NCBI GenBank assembly: GCA_003387805.1
Contig: QGSR01000061.1
Location: 1-9,204 of the forward strand
Length of the DNA: 9,204 nt
Direction of reading: 5' to 3'
Source of the DNA: Bacillota bacterium
GTDB taxonomy: Bacteria > Bacillota > Limnochordia > Limnochordales > ZCTH02-B6
In this document: in pieces, positions 1 through 6,834 of the stretch
Layout of the letters: every line of letters starts with the position of its first letter
Numbering within the stretch: position 1 is the first letter of the stretch
Made by a program: the position numbers and the translations under genes
The notes under the pieces: generated by a model
Database searches by the model: none
The model's input: only the letters and a program-made list of their open reading frames with translations
Told to the model about the DNA's origin: nothing

Positions 1-362
1 CGGGGCCCCCGCTGCGCTCCTGCCCCGACCCGTCCGGAAACTCCGCCCGCGCCTGCCAGCGCCGGGGCCACGGCCCCCACCAGCTGGGCGAGGATGTACA
101 CCAGCGCGCTCCGCCCCGTCATCCTGCCGGCCGCGGCGCACGCCAGACTGACGGCGGGGTTGACGTGTCCGCCGGAAACGGGCCGGAAGGCGGAAACGGC
201 CGCCGCCAAAGCCACGCCGTGGACCGCCGCCACGCCTGCCGGTCCAAGAAGCCCGCCCGTCCACTGGTTGACGATGACGGCCGCGGCGCCGGCGAACACG
301 AAGATAAACGTGCCGGCCGCTTCCGCGGCGGCCTTTTGGGCTGCGCTGTATCTCACGAGCAC
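1..362 (-). CDS. MIP/aquaporin-family channel, N-terminal part (cut by window edge)
   Basis: Membrane channel of the major intrinsic protein family, which conducts water, glycerol or other small neutral solutes. About 120 residues are visible, roughly half of a normal MIP protein. A first hydrophobic helix (about residues 11-32, AEAAGTFIFVFAG) matches the family's opening helix. A second lies at about 43-59. Then comes the first NPA box in SGGHVNPAVS (Asn68-Pro69-Ala70), the signature of the pore half-helix, and a third helix at about 80-100 (YILAQLVGAVAPALAG). The GTG at 362 is chosen because GGAGG stands 7 nt before it; a second in-frame GTG lies at 356. It follows mutY on the same strand after 77 nt and may be co-transcribed. 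The second NPA box and the ar/R filter lie outside the window, so glycerol facilitator, aquaporin and other subtypes cannot be separated. Family assignment is firm, substrate unknown. Confidence 0.88.
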   Translation of the reverse strand, partial: MLVRYSAAQKAAAEAAGTFIFVFAGAAAVIVNQWTGGLLGPAGVAAVHGVALAAAVSAFRPVSGGHVNPAVSLACAAAGRMTGRSALVYILAQLVGAVAPALAGAGGVSGRVGAGAQRGP

Positions 363-369
363 CGCCCTT

Positions 370-374
370 CCTCC
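370..374 (-). promoter_or_regulatory. Shine-Dalgarno site for the MIP channel gene
   Basis: GGAGG on the minus strand, 7 nt before GTG at 362. It decides the start, since no ATG is available and a second GTG lies only two codons downstream. Confidence 0.7.
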
Positions 375-439
375 ACGAGGATAGTCCGGCACGACCCCGG
401 CGGGACACGAACCCGGCCGCTCATGTACACGCCCGGACG

Positions 440-1714
<1,275 letters not shown>

Positions 1715-1740
1715 GCGGCACCGCGGGCGGGCGGCCGCCT

Positions 1741-1771
1741 TCCGGCACGTGCGCGCCGTGCCCGGATTTTT
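1741..1771. terminator. Hairpin with T5 tail in the fabI-mutY gap
   Basis: TCCGGCACG (1741-1749) pairs with CGTG (1757-1760) and CCGGA (1762-1766), with one bulged C and a 7-nt loop. TTTTT follows at 1767-1771 on the plus strand. The shape is that of an intrinsic terminator for plus-strand transcription, yet no plus-strand gene lies upstream. It could block antisense transcription into fabI or be a leader hairpin for mutY. Chance hairpins are common at this GC content, so the call is tentative. Confidence 0.25.
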
Positions 1772-1817
1772 CGGCGCCGCCCCGCCCGCGCCCTCCTTTT
1801 GTGCAAGTTTTCAGCGG

Positions 1818-1844
1818 AAAATGTCGCTCGGCGCGCGGCGAGCG
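1818..1844 (-). terminator. Weak candidate terminator after fabI
   Basis: On the minus strand, 14 nt past the fabI stop, CGCTCG (1844-1839) and CGAGCG (1830-1825) form a 6-bp stem with an 8-nt loop. The short run TTTT (1821-1818) follows 3 nt later. The stem is short and the T-run interrupted, so it may be a partial terminator or chance. Confidence 0.25.
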
Positions 1845-1857
1845 CCGCCCGCCCGGC

Positions 1858-2637
1858 TCACATGCCGAGAATGTTGTAGCCGGCGTCCACGTGAATCACT
1901 TCGCCGGTGATGCCGGTGCCCAGCGGGCTGCAGAGGAACAAAGCCGTGCCCGCCAGCTCCTCCATGTCCACCCGGCGGCGCAGCGGCGCCTTCTCCTCAT
2001 GGTACTTCAGCATGTCCATGAACCCCGGCACGCCTCGGGCCGCAAGCGTTTTCATGGGACCGGCCGAAATCGCGTTGACGCGGATGTTGTCGGGGCCGAG
2101 ATCGTGGGCCAAATACCGCACCGACGCCTCCAGCGCCGCCTTGGCCACGCCCATGACGTTGTAGCCCGCGACGACTTTCTCCGCGCCGTAGTACGTCAGC
2201 GTCACGATGCTGCCGCCGCCCGCGGCTTTCATGAGCGGCCGGGCCCCGTTGGCCAGCGCCGCCAGCGAGTACGCGGAAACGTCCTGGGCGATGGCGTATC
2301 CTTGCCGGGACGTCTCGACAAAATCCCTCATCAAGTCTTCCCGGGGCGCGAAGGCCACCGCGTGAATCAGAATGTCCAGGCGGCCGAACTTCTCGCTCAG
2401 CTCTTTGAAAACGGCCTCGATCTGCGCGTCGTCCGTAACGTCCAGGGGCAGGATCAAAGGATCGCTCAAGGCCGCCGCCAAATCCCGCACCTTGGGCTCC
2501 AGCCGCTCGTTTTGATACGTGACGGCCAGCTTCGCGCCGGCTTTGTCCAGCATCTGCGCGATGCCCCAGGCGATGCTGTGGCGATCCGCAATGCCTACCA
2601 CCAAGCCCGTCTTCCCGGAAAGATCGATTTCAATCAA
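1858..2637 (-). CDS. fabI: Enoyl-[acyl-carrier-protein] reductase FabI
   Basis: Catalyses the last step of each fatty-acid elongation cycle, NAD(P)H-dependent reduction of trans-2-enoyl-ACP, in the cytoplasm. It is a 259-residue short-chain dehydrogenase fold protein, full length for FabI. The N-terminal nucleotide loop reads GIADRHSIAWGIA (about 15-27). The FabI-type active site Tyr-X6-Lys is Y159 and K166 in GYNVMGVAK, with the second conserved tyrosine pair at Y149-Y150. SAGPMKTLA (191-199) forms the substrate-side loop, and GITGEVIHVDAGYN marks the C-terminus. The triclosan-contact position is Ala95 (HAVAFAP), as in staphylococcal and Bacillus FabI; Escherichia coli has Gly93. The start is TTG at 2637 with GGAGG (2650-2646) 8 nt before it. 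It lies 12 nt after the stop of the small CxxC gene, whose stop codon touches this ribosome-binding site, so the two are probably co-transcribed and translationally coupled. Confidence 0.96.
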   Translation of the reverse strand: MIEIDLSGKTGLVVGIADRHSIAWGIAQMLDKAGAKLAVTYQNERLEPKVRDLAAALSDPLILPLDVTDDAQIEAVFKELSEKFGRLDILIHAVAFAPREDLMRDFVETSRQGYAIAQDVSAYSLAALANGARPLMKAAGGGSIVTLTYYGAEKVVAGYNVMGVAKAALEASVRYLAHDLGPDNIRVNAISAGPMKTLAARGVPGFMDMLKYHEEKAPLRRRVDMEELAGTALFLCSPLGTGITGEVIHVDAGYNILGM

Positions 2638-2649
2638 GCGGATTCCCTC

Positions 2650-2907
2650 CTAACACAGCAGCTGCTTCTCCTTCAACAGCCGGCTCACTTCGCCCTTTTC
2701 GGGGAAACGGCCGACGGCGTCCAGCGAAAACACCACCCGGCCCCCCGCCCGCACTTCGAACGTGCCTCCCGACGACGGCACCAGCGTAACCCCCGCCAGC
2801 TGCGAGCTGTACTCGGTCACCAGCTCCTCGGCCACTTGCGCGGCCAAAGGGGCGTAGCCGCACGGGCCGCAGTACTCGATTTGCACTTCCAGCTTCGCGC
2901 CGGACAC
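2650..2907 (-). CDS. SelT/SelW/SelH (Rdx)-family small redox protein, cysteine form
   Basis: A thioredoxin-like small protein of 85 residues. The N-terminal strand LEVQIEYCGPCGY carries a CxxC motif (C13, C16), followed by a helix (about 19-36). GGTFEV (47-52) and VVFSLDAVGRFPEKGEV (59-73) are the conserved blocks of the Rdx/SelW family. In eukaryotic SelW the second cysteine of CxxC is selenocysteine; here both are Cys codons, so no Sec decoding is needed. The spelling CGPC equals the thioredoxin active site. An extra cysteine is the very last residue (C85). The start is GTG at 2907, with GGAGG 9 nt upstream. It is the first gene of a unit with fabI. The physiological partner of bacterial members is not well defined; a thiol-redox role is inferred from the family only. 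Confidence 0.85.
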   Translation of the reverse strand: MSGAKLEVQIEYCGPCGYAPLAAQVAEELVTEYSSQLAGVTLVPSSGGTFEVRAGGRVVFSLDAVGRFPEKGEVSRLLKEKQLLC

Positions 2908-2916
2908 GCAAACAGT

Positions 2917-2921
2917 CCTCC
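2917..2921 (-). promoter_or_regulatory. Shine-Dalgarno site for the SelW-like gene
   Basis: GGAGG (within GGGGAGGAC, minus strand), 9 nt before GTG at 2907. It supports that GTG as the start. Confidence 0.65.
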
Positions 2922-2948
2922 CCTCACGACACCCACCTGTTTTTCCTC

Positions 2949-2977
2949 ATTTTACCCGTTTGTGGAGGTCGCGTCGA
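2949..2977 (-). promoter_or_regulatory. Candidate housekeeping promoter for the SelW-like gene and fabI
   Basis: On the minus strand, TCGACG (2977-2972, four of six matches to TTGACA) and TAAAAT (2954-2949, five of six to TATAAT) are separated by exactly 17 nt. Transcription would begin near 2942, about 35 nt before the GTG at 2907, leaving room for the ribosome-binding site. The short AT-rich patch stands out in an otherwise GC-rich region. Found by eye, with no score. Confidence 0.45.
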
Positions 2978-3035
2978 GGAGCCGCCGGCGCGGGCAGGAC
3001 GGGCGCGCACCTCCGCCGAATGTCGTAAGAAAGCG

Positions 3036-3041
3036 TATAGT
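3036..3041 (+). promoter_or_regulatory. Possible -10 element for the methylmalonyl-CoA operon
   Basis: TATAGT matches five of six bases of the -10 consensus and sits 50 nt before the mutase start. No recognisable -35 lies 16-18 nt upstream (CCGCCG region), so either an activator is involved or the match is chance. A start near 3048 would give a leader of about 43 nt that contains the hairpin at 3067-3079. Confidence 0.25.
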
Positions 3042-3066
3042 AGAAACGTGACAGACAGCCAACGAG

Positions 3067-3080
3067 CTCCGAAACGGAGG
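3067..3080 (+). promoter_or_regulatory. Ribosome-binding site of the mutase gene inside a small hairpin
   Basis: GGAGG (3076-3080) lies 10 nt before GTG at 3091 and fixes the start. Its first four bases fall in a perfect stem, CTCCG (3067-3071) and CGGAG (3075-3079), closed by an AAA loop. A second complementary block, CCTCCG at 3010-3015, could pair with CGGAGG if the transcript starts far enough upstream. The structure could limit ribosome access; this is inference from pairing only. Confidence 0.45.
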
Positions 3081-3090
3081 CGCACCACCC

Positions 3091-4746
3091 GTGTGGGACC
3101 AAGACTCGCTGCGCCGCATCAAAGACGCGCTGGATCGCTGGCACGAAGCCCACGCCGCCTCGCTGCCGGCCCGGGCCACCGACGCGCGCATTCCCGTCGA
3201 GCCCGTTTACACGCCGGCCCACGTGGCCGACCTGGACTTTGAGCGCGATCTGGGCTGGCCCGGCCAGTACCCGTTTACGCGGGGCCCGTACGCGACCATG
3301 TACCGCGGCCGGCTGTGGACCATGCGCCAGTACGCCGGCTACGGCACCCCCGCCGAGGCCAACCGCCGTTTCCATTATTTGCTGGAACAAGGCACGACGG
3401 GGCTGTCCGTGGCCTTCGATTTGCCCACCCAGATGGGCTACGACTCGGACCACCCGCTGGCCGAGGGTGAAGTGGGCCGGGTGGGCGTGGCCATCGACAC
3501 GCTGGCCGACATGGAGACGCTGTTCGACGGCATCCCGCTGGATCAGGTCAGCACGTCCATGACCATCAACGCGCCCGCGGCCGTGCTCCTGGCCATGTAC
3601 GTCGCTTTGGCGCAAAAGCGCGGCATCCCGCCGGATAAGCTGGCGGGCACGGTGCAAAACGACATTTTGAAAGAATACCTGGCCCGGGGCACCTACATTT
3701 TCCCGCCCGGGCCGTCCATGCGGCTGGTGGTGGACGTGTTCGACTACTGCCACCGGCACGTGCCCCGCTGGAACCCTATCAGCATCAGCGGCTACCACAT
3801 CCGGGAAGCCGGCGCGGACGCGGTGCAGGAAGTGGCCTTCACGCTGGCCAACGGCATTGCCTACGCCGAAGCGGCGGTGGCCCGGGGCCTGCGGGTGGAC
3901 GACTTCGCGCCGCGTCTCTCGTTTTTCTTCAACGCGCATTCAAACCTGCTGGAGGAAGTGGCCAAATACCGGGCCGCCCGCCGGCTGTGGGCCGAGATTA
4001 TGCGGGAGCGGTTCGGCGCCGAAAACCCCCGTTCGTGGGTCATGCGCTTCCATACGCAGACCGCGGGCAGCACGCTGACCGCGCAGCAGCCCGAGCTCAA
4101 CATCGTGCGGGTGGCTTACCAGGCCCTGTCGGCGGTGTTGGGCGGCACGCAGTCGCTGCACACCAACGCGTACGACGAGGCGCTGGCCCTGCCCACGGAG
4201 GCGTCGGGCCGCATCGCCCTGCGCACCCAGCAAATCCTGGCCCACGAGACGGGCGTGGCCGACGTCATCGACCCCCTGGGCGGCAGCTGGTACGTGGAAA
4301 GCATGACCCGCTCCATCTACCGGCGGGCCAAAGACTACATCCGCCGCATCGACGAGCTGGGCGGCGCGGTGCGGGCCATCGAGCAGCGCTTCATGCAGCG
4401 GGAAATCGAGGACAGCGCCTACCGCTATCAGCAGCAAATCGAGTCCGGCGAAAAGGTCGTCGTCGGCGTCAACCGGTGCGTGCTGGACGACGAGCCCCGG
4501 CCCGAGCTGCTGCGCGTGGACGAAGCCCAGGAACAGGCGCAAATCGAGCGGCTGCACGCGGCACGGCGCGGCCGCGACGCCAACGCGGTGAAAGAGGCGC
4601 TGGACAATTTGCGGGTGGCCGCGGAAGGCGACGAAAACTTGATGCCTTACCTGATCGACGCGGTGCACACGTACGCCAGCATCGGCGAAATCTGCTCGGT
4701 GCTGCGGGACGTCTTCGGCGAGCACCGGGACGTGAGCACGGCATGA
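3091..4746 (+). CDS. Methylmalonyl-CoA mutase, large (catalytic TIM-barrel) subunit
   Basis: Adenosylcobalamin-dependent mutase that interconverts (R)-methylmalonyl-CoA and succinyl-CoA in the cytoplasm. The 551 residues cover only the substrate-binding barrel. [17 protein letters not shown] (104-120), [12 protein letters not shown] (185-196), ISISGYH (230-236) and [14 protein letters not shown] (351-364) are family blocks. The residues that set substrate choice match methylmalonyl-CoA mutase: Y81 in RQYAGYG and R211 in PSMR (Tyr89 and Arg207 of the Propionibacterium enzyme). Isobutyryl- and 2-hydroxyisobutyryl-CoA mutases have Phe and Gln there. H236 matches the catalytic His244. The chain ends at VFGEHRD and lacks the cobalamin domain with DxHxxG, so it must pair with a separate small B12-binding subunit, not seen in this window. 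The start is GTG at 3091. Its stop overlaps the epimerase start by 4 nt. First gene of the operon. Confidence 0.94.
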   Translation: MWDQDSLRRIKDALDRWHEAHAASLPARATDARIPVEPVYTPAHVADLDFERDLGWPGQYPFTRGPYATMYRGRLWTMRQYAGYGTPAEANRRFHYLLEQGTTGLSVAFDLPTQMGYDSDHPLAEGEVGRVGVAIDTLADMETLFDGIPLDQVSTSMTINAPAAVLLAMYVALAQKRGIPPDKLAGTVQNDILKEYLARGTYIFPPGPSMRLVVDVFDYCHRHVPRWNPISISGYHIREAGADAVQEVAFTLANGIAYAEAAVARGLRVDDFAPRLSFFFNAHSNLLEEVAKYRAARRLWAEIMRERFGAENPRSWVMRFHTQTAGSTLTAQQPELNIVRVAYQALSAVLGGTQSLHTNAYDEALALPTEASGRIALRTQQILAHETGVADVIDPLGGSWYVESMTRSIYRRAKDYIRRIDELGGAVRAIEQRFMQREIEDSAYRYQQQIESGEKVVVGVNRCVLDDEPRPELLRVDEAQEQAQIERLHAARRGRDANAVKEALDNLRVAAEGDENLMPYLIDAVHTYASIGEICSVLRDVFGEHRDVSTA

Positions 4747-5258
4747 GCGGGCGCAGGCAGCAGCATCGGGAACGGCCGGAGCGCCGGGAGCGGAAGGGCA
4801 CGACCGGCGTCAGCCACGTGGCCGTCGCCGTGCACAGCATCGAGCGGGCGCGCCCGTTTTTCGAAACCGTCCTGGGCCTCCCCTTCCTGCGGCAGGAAGA
4901 CGTGCCCACGGAGGGCGTGCGGGTGGCCTTTTTCGACGGGGGCGGCTGCCTCATCGAACTGCTGGAGCCGCTGCACGAGGACAGCAGCGTGGCCCGGTTC
5001 CTCCAGCGGCGCGGCGAAGGCATCCACCACGTGGCCTTCGAGACGGCCGGTTTGGAAGAAGCCATGCAGCACGTGGAGGCCCATCTGCCCGGGGCCCTTT
5101 TGAGCCGCGAGCCCCGGCCCGCGGCCGGCGGCGCCCGGGCGGCCTTTCTGCATCCGAAGAAGACGTTCGGCGCTCTCATCGAACTGTATGACTCGCCGCC
5201 GGGCGGCGCCGGCGCGGGCGGGCCCGGGCCGGGTCCGGGCGGCGAGGACGCGCGCTGA
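4743..5258 (+). CDS. mce: Methylmalonyl-CoA epimerase
   Basis: Metal-dependent enzyme of the vicinal-oxygen-chelate superfamily that interconverts (S)- and (R)-methylmalonyl-CoA, linking the carboxylase product to the mutase. It has 171 residues with two VOC modules. Likely metal ligands are H25 (VSHVAVAV), E72 (CLIELLEP), H96 ([10 protein letters not shown]) and E147 (FGALIELYD), placed by pattern with the known epimerase ligand set. [14 protein letters not shown] near the C-terminus is typical. The ATG at 4743 overlaps the mutase stop (ATGA), suggesting translational coupling; no strong ribosome-binding site precedes it. Oddities are an Arg/Glu-rich N-terminal extension of about 20 residues and a Gly/Pro/Ala-rich tail (about 152-166), both outside the usual family core of roughly 130-140 residues. 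The ORF is open far upstream in this frame, but that part lies antiparallel to no known domain and overlaps the mutase, so the ATG is preferred. Confidence 0.93.
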   Translation: MSGRRQQHRERPERRERKGTTGVSHVAVAVHSIERARPFFETVLGLPFLRQEDVPTEGVRVAFFDGGGCLIELLEPLHEDSSVARFLQRRGEGIHHVAFETAGLEEAMQHVEAHLPGALLSREPRPAAGGARAAFLHPKKTFGALIELYDSPPGGAGAGGPGPGPGGEDAR

Positions 5259-5262
5259 GCTT

Positions 5263-5268
5263 AGGAGG
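5263..5268 (+). promoter_or_regulatory. Shine-Dalgarno site deciding the carboxyltransferase start
   Basis: AGGAGG, 9 nt before TTG at 5278. The first in-frame ATG (5293) is 24 nt from this site, too far, so TTG is the better start. Confidence 0.75.
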
Positions 5269-5277
5269 ATTCACGCA

Positions 5278-6822
5278 TTGCTCAACGAGTCCATGGCGGA
5301 AAAGCTGGAGCAGCTCAAGCAGTGGCGGGCTCGCAGCCGGGCCGGCGGCGGCGAGAGGCGGGTGAAGCAGCAGCGGGCGTCGGGCAAGCAGACGGCCCGG
5401 GAGCGCCTGGAACAGCTTCTTGACCCGGGCACGTTCGTTGAAATTGATCCGTTCGTCCAAGGCTCGTCGGACGATCCCGAGCAGCCCCTGGGCGAAGGCG
5501 TCGTCACCGGCTGGGGCCGCATCCACGGCCGCCCCGTGTACTGCTTTTCGCAGGATTTCACCATCTTCGGCGGCTCCGTGGGCGAGCTGCACTCCCGCAA
5601 AATCTGCAAAGTGATGGACCTGGCCTACAAAGCTGGAGCGCCCGTCATCGGCATCAACGACTCGGGCGGGGCGCGCATTCAAGAAGGCGTGGACGCCCTG
5701 GGTGCGTACGGCGAAATTTTCGCCCGCAACGCCCGCCTCTCCGGGGTCATCCCGCAAATCTCGGTGGTTTTGGGCCCCAGCGCCGGCGGCGCGGTCTACT
5801 CCCCCGCGCTGACGGATTTCACCTTCGTCGCGGACAACGTCAGCAAGATGTTCATCACGGGGCCGCAGGTGACCAAGGCGGCCACCGGCGAGGACGTCAC
5901 CTTCGAGGAGTTGGGCGGCGCCGTCATCCACAGCACCAAAAGCGGCGTCGCGCATTTCCGGGCCGCCGCCGAGGCGTCCGCGCTGCAAATGGTGCGGGAG
6001 CTGCTGACGTACTTGCCGTCCAACAACCAGGCCCTGCCGCCGCCGGCGGACCCGCTGCCGCCCGCGGGCGCGCCCGATGAACTGCTGACGGTGGTGCCGG
6101 CGGATCCGAACAAGGCGTACGACGTGCGGGACGTGCTGCACCGGGTGCTGGACGGCGGCCACTTGTTCGAAGTGCACCGGGAGTTTGCGCCCAACGCCGT
6201 GGTAGGCTTCGGGCGCATCCATGGGCAAAGCGTGGGCGTGGTGGCCAATCAGCCGCGGGTGCTGGCGGGATGCCTGGACATCGACGCGTCGGACAAGATT
6301 GCCCGCTTCGTGCGCTTCTGCGACGCGTTCAACATTCCCGTCATCACGTTCATCGACGTGCCGGGCTTCCTCCCCGGCGTGTCGCAGGAGCACCGGGGCA
6401 TCATCCGCCACGGCGCGAAAATTTTGTACGCTTATGCGGAAGCCACCGTGCCGAAAATCGCCGTCATCCTGCGCAAAGCGTACGGCGGCGCGTACGTGGC
6501 CATGAGCAGCCGCGGCATCGGGGCGGATCTGGCGTACGCGTGGCCCACGGCGGAAATCGCCGTCATGGGCCCGGAGGGCGCCGCGCAGATTTTGTACCGC
6601 AACGAGCTGGCCCACGCGGACGACCCCGCGGCGCTGCTCAAGCAGCGGACCGAAGAGTACCGGCGGCGCTTCGCCAACCCGTACATCGCCTCCGCCCGCG
6701 GCATGGTGGACGACGTCATCGATCCCCGTGAGACCCGGGCGCGGCTGGTCGACGCGCTGGACATGCTGGCGGACAAGCGGGAGGAGCGGCCGCCGAAAAA
6801 GCACGGCAACATTCCGTTGTAG
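5278..6822 (+). CDS. Acyl-CoA carboxylase carboxyltransferase subunit (propionyl-CoA carboxylase beta / MmdA type)
   Basis: Transfers CO2 between carboxybiotin on the carrier protein and an acyl-CoA, here most likely propionyl-CoA to (S)-methylmalonyl-CoA. It has 514 residues and two crotonase-fold halves. The N-terminal half has SGKQTARERLEQLLDPGTF (35-53) and the oxyanion block NDSGGARIQEGVDALGAYG (127-145). The C-terminal half has FIDVPGFLPG (358-367) and AYGGAYVAM (401-409), then GIGADLAYAWPTAEIAVMG (413-431). It ends in HGNIPL, typical of the family. The residue after GGAY is V407; strict propionyl-CoA enzymes have Asp there (Asp422 in Streptomyces PccB), while broader acyl-CoA carboxylases and MmdA have Ile or Val. 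Context argues for propionyl-CoA, but acetyl-CoA may also be used. No sodium-pump membrane subunit is in view, so a carboxylase is favoured over a decarboxylase. TTG start, 19 nt after mce. Confidence 0.94.
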   Translation: MLNESMAEKLEQLKQWRARSRAGGGERRVKQQRASGKQTARERLEQLLDPGTFVEIDPFVQGSSDDPEQPLGEGVVTGWGRIHGRPVYCFSQDFTIFGGSVGELHSRKICKVMDLAYKAGAPVIGINDSGGARIQEGVDALGAYGEIFARNARLSGVIPQISVVLGPSAGGAVYSPALTDFTFVADNVSKMFITGPQVTKAATGEDVTFEELGGAVIHSTKSGVAHFRAAAEASALQMVRELLTYLPSNNQALPPPADPLPPAGAPDELLTVVPADPNKAYDVRDVLHRVLDGGHLFEVHREFAPNAVVGFGRIHGQSVGVVANQPRVLAGCLDIDASDKIARFVRFCDAFNIPVITFIDVPGFLPGVSQEHRGIIRHGAKILYAYAEATVPKIAVILRKAYGGAYVAMSSRGIGADLAYAWPTAEIAVMGPEGAAQILYRNELAHADDPAALLKQRTEEYRRRFANPYIASARGMVDDVIDPRETRARLVDALDMLADKREERPPKKHGNIPL

Positions 6823-6826
6823 GAGG
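6821..6826 (+). promoter_or_regulatory. Shine-Dalgarno site of the biotin carboxylase gene
   Basis: AGGAGG, 8 nt before TTG at 6835. It shares its first bases with the TAG stop of the carboxyltransferase gene (6820-6822), so ending one gene and starting the next are physically linked. Confidence 0.7.
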
Positions 6827-6834
6827 CCGGGCCA

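Noticed and set aside
363..439. Terminator between mutY and the MIP channel gene
   Set aside because: Only imperfect GC-rich pairing and no T-run on the minus strand were found.
2650..2652. TAG at the end of the SelW-like gene as a recoded codon
   Set aside because: The protein already has normal family length, the fabI ribosome-binding site begins at this point, and the Sec-equivalent position in CxxC is an ordinary Cys codon.
1801..3051. A 416-codon plus-strand open frame spanning fabI and the SelW-like gene
   Set aside because: Antisense to two recognised genes with proper ribosome-binding sites; composition is that of a shadow frame.
2908..3090. A cobalamin riboswitch before the B12-dependent mutase operon
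   Set aside because: I looked for B12-box-like sequence and the required length of structured leader; the region is short and no matching block was seen.
2947..3939. A 330-codon minus-strand frame opposite the mutase N-terminus
   Set aside because: Antisense to conserved mutase blocks, without recognisable domains.
3091..4746. Isobutyryl-CoA or 2-hydroxyisobutyryl-CoA mutase instead of methylmalonyl-CoA mutase
   Set aside because: Tyr81 and Arg211 match the methylmalonyl-CoA enzyme rather than the Phe/Gln pair of the others, and the neighbours are epimerase, carboxylase and MeaB.
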